Below, piece after piece: positions 35,071 through 46,745 of a stretch of DNA of 64,000 bases; within the stretch, counting starts at the first letter, position 1, and every line of letters starts with the position of its first letter. Made by a program: the position numbers and the translations under genes. Origin of the DNA: Eubacteriales bacterium (GTDB lineage Bacteria; Bacillota; Clostridia; Lachnospirales; Lachnospiraceae); assembly GCA_030533405.1 (NCBI GenBank), contig JAUNJF010000001.1, forward strand, positions 186,001-250,000, read 5' to 3'. The notes beneath the pieces were generated by a model, which was given only the letters and a program-made list of their open reading frames with translations, had not been told where the DNA came from and ran no database searches.

Positions 35071-35499
35071 ATGATAGCTTTAGGATGTGATCAGGCAGGT
35101 TATGTATTGATGCAGGAGGTTAAGAAGCATTTGGAGGAACGCGGATTGGAATACAAAGATTTTGGTACGTATTCGGAAGATTCTGTAGACTATCCTGTAT
35201 ATGGCAAGAAGGCTGCGAACGCAGTGGCAAGTGGGGAGTGTGACAGAGGTATTTTGATTTGTGGTACGGGAATTGGTATTTCGATTGCTGCAAACAAAAT
35301 TAAAGGTATTCGTGCGGCGCTTTGCCATGACTGCTTTAGTGCAGAGGCAACAAGACTTCACAATGATGCAAACATGCTTGCAATGGGAGCAAGAGTGATT
35401 GGAGTGGGACATGCGATTAAGATTGTGGACACATTTTTGGATACACCATTTTCGAATGCAGAGCGTCACGCAAGAAGAATTAGTATGCTGGAAGAGTAG
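35071..35499 (+). CDS. rpiB: Ribose-5-phosphate isomerase B
   Basis: RpiB interconverts ribose-5-phosphate and ribulose-5-phosphate in the pentose phosphate pathway. The 142-residue protein has the LacAB/RpiB start IALGCDQAGY, the active-site GILICGTGIGISIAANK (catalytic cysteine) and the HDCFSAEATRLHNDANMLAMG block. AGGAGAGG precedes the ATG. It follows tsaC by 25 bp and precedes the small AtpZ-like gene, so this run may be read through toward the ATP synthase genes. Confidence 0.95.
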   Translation: MIALGCDQAGYVLMQEVKKHLEERGLEYKDFGTYSEDSVDYPVYGKKAANAVASGECDRGILICGTGIGISIAANKIKGIRAALCHDCFSAEATRLHNDANMLAMGARVIGVGHAIKIVDTFLDTPFSNAERHARRISMLEE

Positions 35500-35520
35500 T
35501 GATAAGTGGAGGTGTTAGCC

Positions 35521-35724
35521 TTGAAAATGTTGGCGTTAATTAGTCAATTGGCAATTTCGATGCTCACGGCAATGTTTATTTGTGGTGTGATTGGATATAC
35601 TATAGACGCATATTTTGGAACGAATACGCTCGTATTTTTTCTTGTGCTGGGAATGCTTGGAGGCTACAAATCCTGTTATAAAATTATTTGCAAATTTTTA
35701 GGGCGAGATAGTCTGTTTAAATGA
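35521..35724 (+). CDS. AtpZ/AtpI-like small membrane protein
   Basis: A 67-residue protein with two hydrophobic hairpin segments (LISQLAISMLTAMFICGVIGYTID and LVFFLVLGMLGGYKSCYKII), matching the AtpZ/AtpI class that often precedes F1Fo operons and may carry Mg2+/Ca2+ or help c-ring assembly. The TTG at 35521 is chosen because GGAGGTG lies six bases upstream. It is separated from the atp genes by their own promoter. Confidence 0.7.
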   Translation: MKMLALISQLAISMLTAMFICGVIGYTIDAYFGTNTLVFFLVLGMLGGYKSCYKIICKFLGRDSLFK

Positions 35725-35744
35725 TAAAAAAGTGTAAGGTTTAG

Positions 35745-35773
35745 TAGACAGTTTCCTTAAAAATTAGTATAAT
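35745..35773 (+). promoter_or_regulatory. ATP synthase operon promoter
   Basis: -35 TAGACA (35745-35750), a 17-bp spacer, -10 TATAAT (35768-35773), about 90 bp before the first gene. The leader contains a CCAAATT/AATTTGG pairing. Confidence 0.7.
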
Positions 35774-35861
35774 TGTAATGTTAGTGCTTTCCAAATTTTG
35801 GATGGTGTTTTAGATTAATAATCATTGGAATTTGGATGACAGATGTGAATGAGGTAAGGGA

Positions 35862-36263
35862 ATGGAACAGGTAAAACAGACATTAAAAGGTATATTTATC
35901 GGAATAGGTATTTATGCACTTGTCATAGAGCTTGTTGGTGTGTTTTTTTCGGGAGATTTAATGGCGTACACGCTAGGTCTTTTGATTGGAACAGCCGTTG
36001 CGACTTTTCTCATTTTTCACATGACCAAAACTTTGAATCGGGCATTGGATCTTCCAGAGGTTCAGGCAACAAAGTATGTTAGAAAACAGACCTTTTTGCG
36101 CTTGTTTTTTATGATTGTTGCAATGTCGATTGGGTTGATTTGTGAACGTGTCAATTTTATTGCATTGGTTTTGGGGTTACTGGGTGTGAAGATAGGAGCA
36201 CTATTGGCACCTTATTTTTTAAAAAAAATGTATCCTGAGTTTTATGTTACGCAGGAAGAATAA
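35862..36263 (+). CDS. ATP synthase subunit I-like membrane protein
   Basis: A 133-residue protein with four membrane segments (IFIGIGIYALVIELVGVFF, AYTLGLLIGTAVATFLIF, LRLFFMIVAMSIGLIC, IALVLGLLGVKIGALLAPYFL), in the place normally held by AtpI at the head of the operon. AtpI-type proteins help assemble the c-ring. Sequence similarity to AtpI is low, as usual for this family, so the call rests on position and topology. It is 45 bp upstream of atpB. Confidence 0.72.
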   Translation: MEQVKQTLKGIFIGIGIYALVIELVGVFFSGDLMAYTLGLLIGTAVATFLIFHMTKTLNRALDLPEVQATKYVRKQTFLRLFFMIVAMSIGLICERVNFIALVLGLLGVKIGALLAPYFLKKMYPEFYVTQEE

Positions 36264-36308
36264 TACTAGTGTGTTTTGATGATACACTGGAGAAAGGAAG
36301 GTGAAAGG

Positions 36309-37034
36309 ATGGGTTATGGAATAACGCCGATGCTATTAGCAGGAGATACGGATGTTGATTTTTCTATTCACCATTTGATTGCATATAAATTTATGGGTGA
36401 GACGGTTTACATTACAACCTCTCATGTGTGTATGTTGATTATTATGGTGACATTGATGGTGTTTGCTGTCATTGCTAGAAGAAAAATCATGAAGGCAAGT
36501 GAAATTCCTACAGGTCTGCAAAACGTAGTAGAGTTGGCGGTAGAGACGTTGCAAGGTTTTGTAAATGGCTCAATGGGACAGCATGGTAAGAAATATATCA
36601 ATTACGTTGGAACGTTGTTTTTATTTGTACTTTTGTCAAATATTTCTGGTTTGTTTGGACTTCGTCCACCAACAGCTGATTTTGGTACAACGTTCAGCTT
36701 GGCTTTGATTACATTTATTATGATTCAATATAACAATATTAAGTGTAATAAGTTTGGAGCAGTAACAGATTTATTTAAACCATTATGGTTCCTGTTCCCG
36801 ATTAACTTAATCGGTGAGGTTGCGACGCCAATTTCTATGTCGTTGCGTTTGTTTGGTAATGTCATGGCGGGTACCGTTATGATGGCATTATTTTATGGGT
36901 TGTTACCAATTTTTGTTAAGATTGGTTTCCCAGCAGCACTACATGTTTATTTTGATTTGTTTTCTGGAGCAATTCAGGCATATGTATTTTGTATGTTAAC
37001 AATGGTATTTGTAACCCAGAAGATAGAGGGGTAA
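36309..37034 (+). CDS. atpB: ATP synthase Fo subunit a
   Basis: Subunit a forms the ion half-channels against the c-ring. The 241-residue protein has the conserved helix with the essential arginine in PISMSLRLFGNVMAG near residue 180, and NLIGEVATPIS just before it. The ATG at 36309 is chosen because GGAAGG lies seven bases before it; the upstream ATG at 36276 has no site. A perfect hairpin separates it from atpE. Confidence 0.95.
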   Translation: MGYGITPMLLAGDTDVDFSIHHLIAYKFMGETVYITTSHVCMLIIMVTLMVFAVIARRKIMKASEIPTGLQNVVELAVETLQGFVNGSMGQHGKKYINYVGTLFLFVLLSNISGLFGLRPPTADFGTTFSLALITFIMIQYNNIKCNKFGAVTDLFKPLWFLFPINLIGEVATPISMSLRLFGNVMAGTVMMALFYGLLPIFVKIGFPAALHVYFDLFSGAIQAYVFCMLTMVFVTQKIEG

Positions 37035-37056
37035 GCAGGTAGGAGCCGAGGATGAA

Positions 37057-37074
37057 GGAAATGTTTACATTTCC
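37057..37074 (+). repeat. Hairpin between atpB and atpE
   Basis: GGAAATGT-TT-ACATTTCC, a perfect 8-bp stem about 50 bp before atpE. Such a stem can protect the downstream message, which would suit the need for about ten c subunits per complex. Confidence 0.55.
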
Positions 37075-37098
37075 AGATGAAGAAAGAAAATATTTTAA

Positions 37099-37401
<303 letters not shown>

Positions 37402-37440
37402 GAATGACAGATTAGAATCTAGTGAAAGGAGGATAGACTC

Positions 37441-38010
37441 TTGGCGAATGTTTTATTAGGACTTGAGGGTATGAATACCATGTTGCTGACAGAAGGTCAC
37501 ATTTTTGAATTGAGTGCACAGACAGTCAGTGACGTATTAATTCAGGCTGTTGCCATATTTGTTCTCTTCGTCTTCCTTTCTGCGGTGTTGTTTGAACCAG
37601 TGAAAAAGGTTTTGGCAAACAGAACGGAAAAGATTAAAAATGATATAGAGTCTGCAGCAAAGGACAAAGAAGATGCTGCACAGCTTAAGGCTGAGTATGA
37701 CAAGAAATTAAAGTCAATCGAAAAGGAAAAAGAAGAGATTTTGATTGCTGCCCGCAAGAAAGCGCAGAAGCGTGAGGATGAGATCGTGGAAGAGGCAAAT
37801 GCAGAAGCAGCAAGAATTATTGCTCGTGCAAATCAGGAAATCGAGTTAGAAAAGAGCAAGGTTTCAGATGATATGCGTAAAGAAATCGTTCGTGTAGCAA
37901 CTGCGATGGCTGCAAAGATTATCGAGCAGCAGATTGATGAGAGTAAGCAGGATGCTTTAATCGAAGACACATTGAAGGAAATGGGTGGTAGTACATGGCT
38001 AAGCAGGTAA
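37441..38010 (+). CDS. atpF: ATP synthase Fo subunit b
   Basis: Subunit b is the peripheral stalk. The 189-residue protein has one membrane segment (about residues 28-52) and a long charged coiled-coil helix (about 60-165). The TTG start at 37441 lies behind AAAGGAGG. Its end overlaps the atpH start by 16 bp, giving translational coupling. Confidence 0.93.
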   Translation: MANVLLGLEGMNTMLLTEGHIFELSAQTVSDVLIQAVAIFVLFVFLSAVLFEPVKKVLANRTEKIKNDIESAAKDKEDAAQLKAEYDKKLKSIEKEKEEILIAARKKAQKREDEIVEEANAEAARIIARANQEIELEKSKVSDDMRKEIVRVATAMAAKIIEQQIDESKQDALIEDTLKEMGGSTWLSR

Positions 38011-38531
38011 GTAAAACCTACGGAAGTGCTCTTTTTGAGGTTGCGTTAGAGAATCACACATTAGACAAAACGCTTGAAGAGGTACTTTTTGTAAAGCAGT
38101 CGTTTCTTGAAAACGAAGATTTAAGTAAGCTTTTGCTACATCCAAATATTGAAAAAGAAGAGAAAATCAAAGTAATCGAAAACATTTACAAGGGCAAAAT
38201 ATCGGATGAATTGACAGGCCTTATGGTAATGATGGTTACAAAAGGACATCAAAGAGATTTTGTTTCGGTATTTGATTATGTGATTGATGCGATTAAGGAA
38301 GAAAAGAAAATTGGGGTCGCACGGATTACTTCTGCTGTTGTTCTTAGTGCAGAACAACAAAAAAAGATAGAGCAAAAGCTATTAGATACCACAAAGTATG
38401 AAAAGATTGAAGGCATTTATCGTGTGGATCCATCCTTGATTGGTGGATTGGTAATTCGCATTCAGGATACAGTTGTGGATAGCAGTTTGAAAACACAGAT
38501 TGCAAATTTATCAAAAACCCTTGTCGGGTAA
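37995..38531 (+). CDS. atpH: ATP synthase F1 subunit delta
   Basis: Delta joins the stalk to the top of F1. The 178-residue protein has the typical helical N-terminal domain (YGSALFEVALE start) and C-terminal signature VDPSLIGGLVIRIQDTVVDSSLKTQI. It begins inside atpF and is followed 32 bp later by atpA. Confidence 0.93.
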   Translation: MAKQVSKTYGSALFEVALENHTLDKTLEEVLFVKQSFLENEDLSKLLLHPNIEKEEKIKVIENIYKGKISDELTGLMVMMVTKGHQRDFVSVFDYVIDAIKEEKKIGVARITSAVVLSAEQQKKIEQKLLDTTKYEKIEGIYRVDPSLIGGLVIRIQDTVVDSSLKTQIANLSKTLVG

Positions 38532-38563
38532 AAATGAGAACAGAGAGAAGGTGCTAATTTTTT

Positions 38564-40066
38564 ATGAATTTAAGACCAGAAGAGATTAGTTCTGTGATTA
38601 AAGAGCAGATTAAAAATTATTCTAAGGAATTAGAGACCTCCGAAGTTGGTACAGTTATTCAGGTAGCAGATGGTATTGCCCGTGTGCATGGTCTAGAGAA
38701 GGCAATGCAGGGTGAACTTTTGGAATTCCCTGGGGATGTTTACGGAATGGTAATGAACCTTGAGGAAGATAATGTTGGTGCCGTATTACTTGGTGCTGAT
38801 AAGAATATCAACGAAGGAGATACCGTTAAGACCACAGGACGTGTGGTTGAGGTTCCGGTTGGTGATGCAATGCTTGGACGTGTTGTCAACGCATTGGGAC
38901 AGCCAATTGATGGTAAGGGACCAATCAATACAACAAAGACCAGACCGATTGAAAGAGTAGCATCCGGTGTTATTTCTCGTAAGTCGGTAGATACTCCACT
39001 TCAGACTGGTATTAAGGCGATTGATGCCATGGTTCCAATCGGAAGAGGACAGAGAGAGTTAATTATCGGTGACCGTCAGACTGGTAAGACAGCCATTGCG
39101 ATTGATACCATTATCAATCAGAAGGGCCAGGGCGTGAATTGTATTTACGTTGCAATTGGTCAGAAGGCTTCGACAGTTGCCAATATTGTAAAATCGTTGA
39201 CAGAATATGGTGCTATGGATTATACAACAGTAGTTGCTTCTACTGCTTCTGAGTTGGCACCACTTCAGTATATTGCACCATATGCAGGATGTGCGATTGG
39301 TGAGGAATGGATGGAGGCTGGCAAGGATGTACTTGTCATTTATGATGATTTGAGTAAGCATGCTACTGCTTATCGTACACTTTCTTTGTTGCTTCGTAGA
39401 CCACCAGGACGTGAGGCTTATCCAGGTGATGTATTCTACTTACATTCAAGATTGTTAGAGCGTGCAGCGCGTTTGAGTGATGAATTAGGCGGAGGTTCTT
39501 TAACAGCACTTCCAATTATTGAAACACAGGCAGGTGATGTATCTGCTTATATTCCAACCAATGTAATTTCGATTACAGATGGTCAGATTTATTTGGAAAC
39601 AGAGATGTTTAATGCTGGTTTCCGTCCAGCGATCAATGCTGGTCTTTCTGTATCCCGTGTAGGTGGTGCAGCGCAGATTGGTGCGATGAAGAAGATTGCT
39701 TCTCCGATTCGTACAGAGCTCGCACAGTATAGAGAGCTTGCAGCATTCTCTCAGTTTGGTTCTGATTTGGATGATGATACCAAAGAGAGATTGGCACAGG
39801 GAGAAAGAATTAAGGAAATGTTAAAGCAGCCTCAGTATAAGCCAATGGCAGTTGAGAAGCAGGTTGTTATCATTTATGCAGCAACAAAGAAGTATTTAAT
39901 TGATGTTCCTGTAGATGAGGTTCTTGATTTCGAAAAGGGATTATTTGAGTATATCGATACACAGTATTCAGAGCTTTTCGCTAAGATTCGAGAAGAGAAG
40001 AAGCTTACAGAGGAGATCGAGGAAATGCTTACAAAGGCAATCACTGAATTCAAGGCACAGCGTTAG
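38564..40066 (+). CDS. atpA: ATP synthase F1 subunit alpha
   Basis: The 500-residue alpha subunit has Walker [12 protein letters not shown] near residue 170, the Walker B region [11 protein letters not shown], and the [17 protein letters not shown] signature with the catalytic arginine. Length is standard. It is in the usual order after delta and before gamma. Confidence 0.98.
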   Translation: MNLRPEEISSVIKEQIKNYSKELETSEVGTVIQVADGIARVHGLEKAMQGELLEFPGDVYGMVMNLEEDNVGAVLLGADKNINEGDTVKTTGRVVEVPVGDAMLGRVVNALGQPIDGKGPINTTKTRPIERVASGVISRKSVDTPLQTGIKAIDAMVPIGRGQRELIIGDRQTGKTAIAIDTIINQKGQGVNCIYVAIGQKASTVANIVKSLTEYGAMDYTTVVASTASELAPLQYIAPYAGCAIGEEWMEAGKDVLVIYDDLSKHATAYRTLSLLLRRPPGREAYPGDVFYLHSRLLERAARLSDELGGGSLTALPIIETQAGDVSAYIPTNVISITDGQIYLETEMFNAGFRPAINAGLSVSRVGGAAQIGAMKKIASPIRTELAQYRELAAFSQFGSDLDDDTKERLAQGERIKEMLKQPQYKPMAVEKQVVIIYAATKKYLIDVPVDEVLDFEKGLFEYIDTQYSELFAKIREEKKLTEEIEEMLTKAITEFKAQR

Positions 40067-40079
40067 GAGGTGATTTGTC

Positions 40080-40933
40080 TTGGCATCAATGAGAGATATT
40101 AAGCGACGGAAAGAGAGCGTTGCCAGTACAGGTCAGATTACCAAGGCGATGAAGCTTGTTTCCACCGTTAAATTACAAAAAGCAAAAGCCAGGGCAGAGA
40201 GTAATAAGCCGTATTTCGGTCTGTTATATGATACGATGTGTTCTATTTTGGCAAGAAGTGTTGGAGTAGATCACCGCTATTTGAGACAGAATGATTCACC
40301 AAGAAAAGCAATTATTACGATTACAGGTAATCGTGGTCTTGCGGGTGGATATAATAACAATATTGCAAAGATGATTACGGCTGATTTTTCACCAGAAGAT
40401 ACAGACATTTATGCAATCGGTCGAAAAGGTATGGAAATCCTTTCCAGAAAGGGATACCGTATTGTCGAGGATTATTCGGAAGTCATTAATGAGCCTCTTT
40501 ATGGGGATGCCATTAAGATTGGAAAAAATGTTCTTGCTTCTTTTGAAAAAGGGGAGATTGGTGAAATCTATCTTGCATATACCAGCTTTAAGAATATGGT
40601 AACGCAGGAGCCACAGCTCATTAAGCTTCTTCCAATTGATGTGGATGAAGTGATGCAGGATGTGAAGATTGATACCACGACTCCAATGAATTTTGAGCCT
40701 GAGGCAGAAGATGCTTTGGATATGATTATTCCAAAGTATATGAATAATATATTGTATGGTGCATTTATTGAATCACTTGCCAGTGAAAATGGTGCCCGTA
40801 TGCAAGCCATGGATTCTGCAACAAAGAATGCGGATGATATGATTGCAGATTTGTCTTTGAAATATAACCGTGCAAGACAAAGCTCTATTACACAGGAGCT
40901 TACAGAGATTATTGCAGGTGCAGAGGCAATTTC

Positions 40934-40937
<4 letters not shown>
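40080..40937 (+). CDS. atpG: ATP synthase F1 subunit gamma
   Basis: The 285-residue gamma subunit is the central shaft. The start MASMRDIKRRKESVASTGQITKAMKLVSTVK and the C-terminal NASRQSSITQELTEIIAGAEA-type helix are the family marks. The TTG start at 40080 fits the family alignment and lies behind AGGAGG; an ATG three codons later is possible. The gene ends at a 16-bp palindrome. Confidence 0.95.
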
Positions 40938-42372
<1,435 letters not shown>

Positions 42373-42427
42373 AGGGAAGATTATATCATGTAATCATATA
42401 GCTCTATGGAATATGAGGAGAGTTTAT

Positions 42428-42826
42428 ATGGCAGAGACTATGAAATTAAAAATCGTAGCGCCTGAACGTATCTTCTATGAAGGGGATGCATCCTTTTTGG
42501 AGTTCACTACAACAGAGGGTGAAATGGGTATTTATCCAGAACATATTCCTTTGACTGCAATTATTGCACCAGGAATTTTGAAAATTCATGAAGGGGATAC
42601 AGTGAAGGAAGCTGCATTAATGTCTGGATTTGTTCAGATATTAAAAGATAGTGTTACTGTTTTGGCGGAGAGTGTGGAATGGCCAGATGAGATTGATGCC
42701 AATCGTGCAAAGGAAGCAGAGATTCGTGCAAGACGTCGTATCAATGACGAACAGGGAATTGATATGGATCGTGCGGAATTGGCACTTCGTAGAGCGTTGA
42801 TTCGTCAGACTTTAACGAGAATTTAA
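42428..42826 (+). CDS. atpC: ATP synthase F1 subunit epsilon
   Basis: The 132-residue epsilon subunit regulates and couples the shaft. It has the N-terminal beta domain (LKIVAPERIFYEGDASFLEFTTTEGEMGIYPEHIPL) and the two-helix C-terminal end. The ATG at 42428 has GAGGAG seven bases upstream; an upstream ATG at 42413 does not. It closes the operon before a terminator. Confidence 0.94.
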   Translation: MAETMKLKIVAPERIFYEGDASFLEFTTTEGEMGIYPEHIPLTAIIAPGILKIHEGDTVKEAALMSGFVQILKDSVTVLAESVEWPDEIDANRAKEAEIRARRRINDEQGIDMDRAELALRRALIRQTLTRI

Positions 42827-42872
42827 CAAAAGATAAAACTGTTTTTACAGAAGTAAATGAGTAGAAAAAAGA

Positions 42873-42924
42873 ATGCACAAAGACACAAAACAAGATATGG
42901 AAACTGTGTTTTTGTGCATCTTTT
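42873..42924 (+). terminator. Terminator of the atp operon
   Basis: ATGCACAAA (42873-42881) pairs with 42911-42919, with ACAC/GTGT continuing the stem, followed by CTTTT. It lies 46 bp after atpC. Confidence 0.7.
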
Positions 42925-42959
42925 GTGAAAGAGATTGTGTACGTAGAATGGAGGAAACT

Positions 42960-43883
42960 ATGGGTTTGTTGTCGATTGTCATTCCGGCATATAACGAGGG
43001 AAATTTAATAAAGAAAACAGCGAAGGTTGTCTCAGACATCATGCAGAATAATAAAATTCCGTACGAAATTGTATTTGTGAATGATGGTTCGAAGGATTCT
43101 ACGTGGGACGAAATTATGCGCGCACATGAAAAAAATGCGAATGTGAAGGGCGTTTGTCTTTCTCGTAATTTTGGAAAAGAGGGCGCATTATTTGCAGGAT
43201 TAGAACATGCAAAAGGGGATTGTGTCGCTGTTATGGATGCAGATTTGCAGCATCCACCAGAGACGTTAGTAGAAATGTATCGTTTATGGGAACAGGGATA
43301 TGAAGTAGTGGAAGGTGTAAAAGCATCCAGAGGAAAAGAAAGCATTTTGCATAGAGCATTTGTAAAGGTATTCTATGGTGTGATGAGTCGCTCAACAGGA
43401 ATTGATATGTCGCGTGCCTCAGATTTTAAATTGTTAGATCGAAAGGCTGTGGATACGCTGATTGCGATGCCGGAAAGACACATTTTTTTCAGAGCATTGT
43501 CGTCATGGATTGGATTCCGTTCTGCAAGTGTGGAATTTGATGTCAGGATGCGGGAAGAAGGCGAATCGAAATGGTCATTTTCGTCATTGTTTAAATATGC
43601 ACTCAATAACATTTCTTCCTTTTCGACAGTGCCAATGCAATGCGTTATGCTTTGTGGTGTTATTACATTTATATTTTCACTATTGTTTGGAATTTATTCG
43701 CTGGTAAAATATTTCCAAGGGAATTCTTTGGAAGGCTTTACAACGGTAATTATGTTGTTGCTGATTATTGGCAGTGTACTAATGTTTAGTTTGGGGATTA
43801 TTGGTTATTATATCGCAAAAATATACGAAGAGATAAAGTGTAGACCGAGATATATTGTTCGTGCTACAACAGATAAAAATTGA
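42960..43883 (+). CDS. Family-2 glycosyltransferase (GtrB/DPM1-like) with two membrane segments
   Basis: A 307-residue enzyme that probably moves a hexose to undecaprenyl phosphate. The GT-A domain (about residues 1-220) has LSIVIPAYNEG, FVNDGSKDSTW, the nucleotide/metal motif VMDADLQHPPE, and RGKES. Two C-terminal membrane segments (about 228-255 and 265-290) and a basic tail match GtrB/CsbB-type proteins. The ATG at 42960 has GGAGG five bases away; longer frames begin inside the atp terminator. It is followed 13 bp later by the HD-GYP gene. Confidence 0.9.
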   Translation: MGLLSIVIPAYNEGNLIKKTAKVVSDIMQNNKIPYEIVFVNDGSKDSTWDEIMRAHEKNANVKGVCLSRNFGKEGALFAGLEHAKGDCVAVMDADLQHPPETLVEMYRLWEQGYEVVEGVKASRGKESILHRAFVKVFYGVMSRSTGIDMSRASDFKLLDRKAVDTLIAMPERHIFFRALSSWIGFRSASVEFDVRMREEGESKWSFSSLFKYALNNISSFSTVPMQCVMLCGVITFIFSLLFGIYSLVKYFQGNSLEGFTTVIMLLLIIGSVLMFSLGIIGYYIAKIYEEIKCRPRYIVRATTDKN

Positions 43884-43896
43884 AGGAGTAAGATGA

Positions 43897-45345
43897 ATGA
43901 GATATCTAAAGATTGATGAAGCAAAACCAGGAATGGTGCTTGCGAGAGCCGTATATGATTCGAATAACCGATTATTGTTAGCAGAGAATCAGAAGCTTAC
44001 CGCAGAATACATTCGAAAATTAAATCTTTGGGGTTATCCAGGATTTTATATTTTTGACGAATTGTCAGAGGGTGTTGAAGTAGAGGAAACGATTAGTATA
44101 GAATTGCGTAACCGTGGTGTAGAAGCAATTCGAGAGAAAAACATTGATGAAATGTTGGATGTTGCAAAGGATATTGTAGATCAGATTTTGTCAAATGGCA
44201 TAATGGCAATTGATATGATTGATTTGCGTACCTATGATGATTATACATATAGACATTCGGTCAATGTTGCAGTTATCGCTACTATTTTGGGTATTGGTAT
44301 GGGACTTAAAAAATCGCAGTTAGAGGATTTGTGTACAGCAGCGATTTTCCATGATTTTGGTAAGTTATTGATTGCGTCAGATATATTGAATAAACCCGCA
44401 AGATTGACGGTTGAAGAGTTTAATATTATTAAGAAGCATCCAGAGTTATCGCTGAGTTTATTAAAGAAACGTCCCAAAATATCGGATGAATGTAAAATGG
44501 CGGTATTATATCATCATGAAAATGAGGATGGCTCAGGTTATCCAGAACGATTGACGAGTGATGAAATACCTTTATTTGCGAAGATTATTCATGTGGCGGA
44601 TGTATATGATGCATTAACATCAAAACGTCCATATAAAGAACCATATACGCCATCAGAGTCGATTGAATATTTGATGGGCGGAAGCAATATTTTGTTTGAT
44701 GAAAAAGTGGTTCGCGCATTTATGGGATGTGTGCCAGTTTATCCTAAGGGTGTTACAATTACTTTGTCGGATGAACGTTTGGCAGTTGTTTATGAAAATA
44801 ATGCCAATCCATTGCGTCCAAAGGTACGTGTGGAAGGTGGAGAGATTATAGATTTGGGAGATGAATCGGGGAACCTTAATTTGACTGTAAATCCAAGTAC
44901 TGTTGTGGAAACAAATTATAGTAATGAAATGACAGCATTGGTTACAGAAGAAAAAGAGGATACTCGCAAGGTGATTTTAATTGCCGATGATGATGTGGAA
45001 GGTGTTAGTTTTGTTCGAGCTGTTTTGGCGAAGGACTATTGTGTACGTGTTGTACGAACAAGCGAAGATGTATTGAGCTATTTGGATAAGAAGTCTAACA
45101 TTGATTTGTTGATGATTGATGTGGATTTGGGAAAACATGGAGGTTTGCGAACAGTTGAGATGATTCGAGAACTTTATGGAGATAGCATTAAGGTAATGTT
45201 TATGAGTAAAAAGGCAGATCGACAGACCGTGGTAGAATGCAGAAAAGCAAATGCTGTTGATTACATTTTAAAACCAATTCAGCCAATATATGTGGCGACA
45301 CGTGTTCGAATGGCAATTGAAGGTTTAGATGAAGATTTGAGCTAG
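43897..45345 (+). CDS. HD-GYP domain c-di-GMP phosphodiesterase with C-terminal receiver domain
   Basis: A 482-residue cytoplasmic protein. The N-terminal part (about residues 1-110) resembles the DUF3391-like region of HD-GYP proteins. The catalytic domain (about 115-275) keeps the HD pair in IFHDFGK (His152-Asp153) and HHENEDGSGYP. The C-terminus (about 362-478) is a receiver domain with DD near 368 and phospho-acceptor Asp408 (LLMIDVDLG). The usual order is receiver first, so this reversed order is less common. It should break down c-di-GMP and is followed by a GGDEF protein that should make it. Confidence 0.88.
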   Translation: MRYLKIDEAKPGMVLARAVYDSNNRLLLAENQKLTAEYIRKLNLWGYPGFYIFDELSEGVEVEETISIELRNRGVEAIREKNIDEMLDVAKDIVDQILSNGIMAIDMIDLRTYDDYTYRHSVNVAVIATILGIGMGLKKSQLEDLCTAAIFHDFGKLLIASDILNKPARLTVEEFNIIKKHPELSLSLLKKRPKISDECKMAVLYHHENEDGSGYPERLTSDEIPLFAKIIHVADVYDALTSKRPYKEPYTPSESIEYLMGGSNILFDEKVVRAFMGCVPVYPKGVTITLSDERLAVVYENNANPLRPKVRVEGGEIIDLGDESGNLNLTVNPSTVVETNYSNEMTALVTEEKEDTRKVILIADDDVEGVSFVRAVLAKDYCVRVVRTSEDVLSYLDKKSNIDLLMIDVDLGKHGGLRTVEMIRELYGDSIKVMFMSKKADRQTVVECRKANAVDYILKPIQPIYVATRVRMAIEGLDEDLS

Positions 45346-45402
45346 AATGGTTTTGAAAAGAACTTATTTTCAGGAATATTACATGGGATGGGGGATGGGA
45401 AA

Positions 45403-46707
45403 ATGGAAACTACGAAATGGAACAAACATTCAATTAATAGAGTTTTTATCGCAGTTTTTTGTGGACTTATCGGAATATGTGTAGCGATTGTTATGTTCCG
45501 TGTGTATGAACCCAATCAGAATGCGCTGGGGGCATTGGCAAGTGTGTGCATGGATGTTATTTGTATGATTATACTTGTCATTTTGATTGGTAGTTTTGCA
45601 TTTGGTAATTATGGGTCAAATCGTACGACAAAGTGGTTTGCAGGATTGCTTTTAGCTTCGATATGGGCAATGTTTTTAGATTTCTTAAATTGGGCATTTG
45701 ATGGTTCTTTGGAGCTTGGTCATCTGACATATTATTTTACTGTGGGATCTTTGTGTATGGGCCCAATATTGGCATGTATTTTTTCGATGTATTTATACAG
45801 TTATATGGAAGAGACGCATAGCCTTGAAAAAATGCGCAAAAGCGCAATTGTTTGTGCAATCATGAATATGATTTCGTTTGGTTTGTCTCTTACGCTTGCA
45901 GTTACAGGAACGGCATTTCGATTTGTAGATGGACATTACGAAACGGGTGCTTTGTATGATGCGTGTACGGTAATACCGATTTTGACACTTTTGTATATGA
46001 CTGGTTTTGCAATTTGTCATGTGAAAAAAATAGGAGCGCATGATGTGTTTGCGGTTGCGGGTTATATTTTCTTCATGGTGGCAGGTGCTTTGGTGGAGTC
46101 TGCATATAATATTGGTACAACGTATGTTGCGGTTGCAATTGCAGATATTTTTATATTTGTAATGCTGCAAAATGAGATTATTGCGCAGGAAAAACGAAAT
46201 GTACAGGAATGGATGAAGAAATCAAATACAGATGAATTGACTGGTTTTTATAATCGACATGCTTATGAAGCGGATTTGAAAACACTTGAGAGTGGTACGG
46301 TTGCGGATAATTTTGTGTATGTTTCCATGGATGTGAATTCACTGAAAATGGTGAATGATTCATTGGGTCATAATGCAGGAGATGAATTGCTAGTAGGTGC
46401 TGCTGAATGTTTGAAAAAAAGCTTTGGATCATATGGTAAGTTATATCGTATTGGTGGAGATGAGTTTATTGCCCTGATTTTTGCAGATGAAGAACAGCTT
46501 CAGACGATTCAAAAAAATGCGGAAGAAATAATAGGGAAGTGGAGCGGAAATCTGGTGCAGAGTCTGACGATTTCCAGCGGCTTTGTAACGCGAAATGAAG
46601 CAAAGAAAATGACAGTCAGACAGATGGCAATTATCGCGGACCAGAGAATGTACGAGGCAAAGGATGAATATTATCGTTCTACTGGTATTGAGCGTAGAAG
46701 AGAATAA
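45403..46707 (+). CDS. Membrane diguanylate cyclase (GGDEF)
   Basis: A 434-residue protein with about eight membrane segments over residues 10-255, then a GGDEF domain. The active site reads YRIGGDEFIAL near residue 345-355, with NTDELTGFYNRHAYE at its start; no I-site RxxD is clear five residues before. It likely makes c-di-GMP in response to a membrane-sensed cue. Start is uncertain: the ATG at 45403 has a GGGGGA box about seven bases away, the ATG at 45388 has none. It lies directly after the HD-GYP gene and before the chemoreceptor. Confidence 0.88.
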   Translation: METTKWNKHSINRVFIAVFCGLIGICVAIVMFRVYEPNQNALGALASVCMDVICMIILVILIGSFAFGNYGSNRTTKWFAGLLLASIWAMFLDFLNWAFDGSLELGHLTYYFTVGSLCMGPILACIFSMYLYSYMEETHSLEKMRKSAIVCAIMNMISFGLSLTLAVTGTAFRFVDGHYETGALYDACTVIPILTLLYMTGFAICHVKKIGAHDVFAVAGYIFFMVAGALVESAYNIGTTYVAVAIADIFIFVMLQNEIIAQEKRNVQEWMKKSNTDELTGFYNRHAYEADLKTLESGTVADNFVYVSMDVNSLKMVNDSLGHNAGDELLVGAAECLKKSFGSYGKLYRIGGDEFIALIFADEEQLQTIQKNAEEIIGKWSGNLVQSLTISSGFVTRNEAKKMTVRQMAIIADQRMYEAKDEYYRSTGIERRRE

Positions 46708-46745
46708 TAAGATACACATAAATGCAAAAAAGGGAGGAAAAGGTT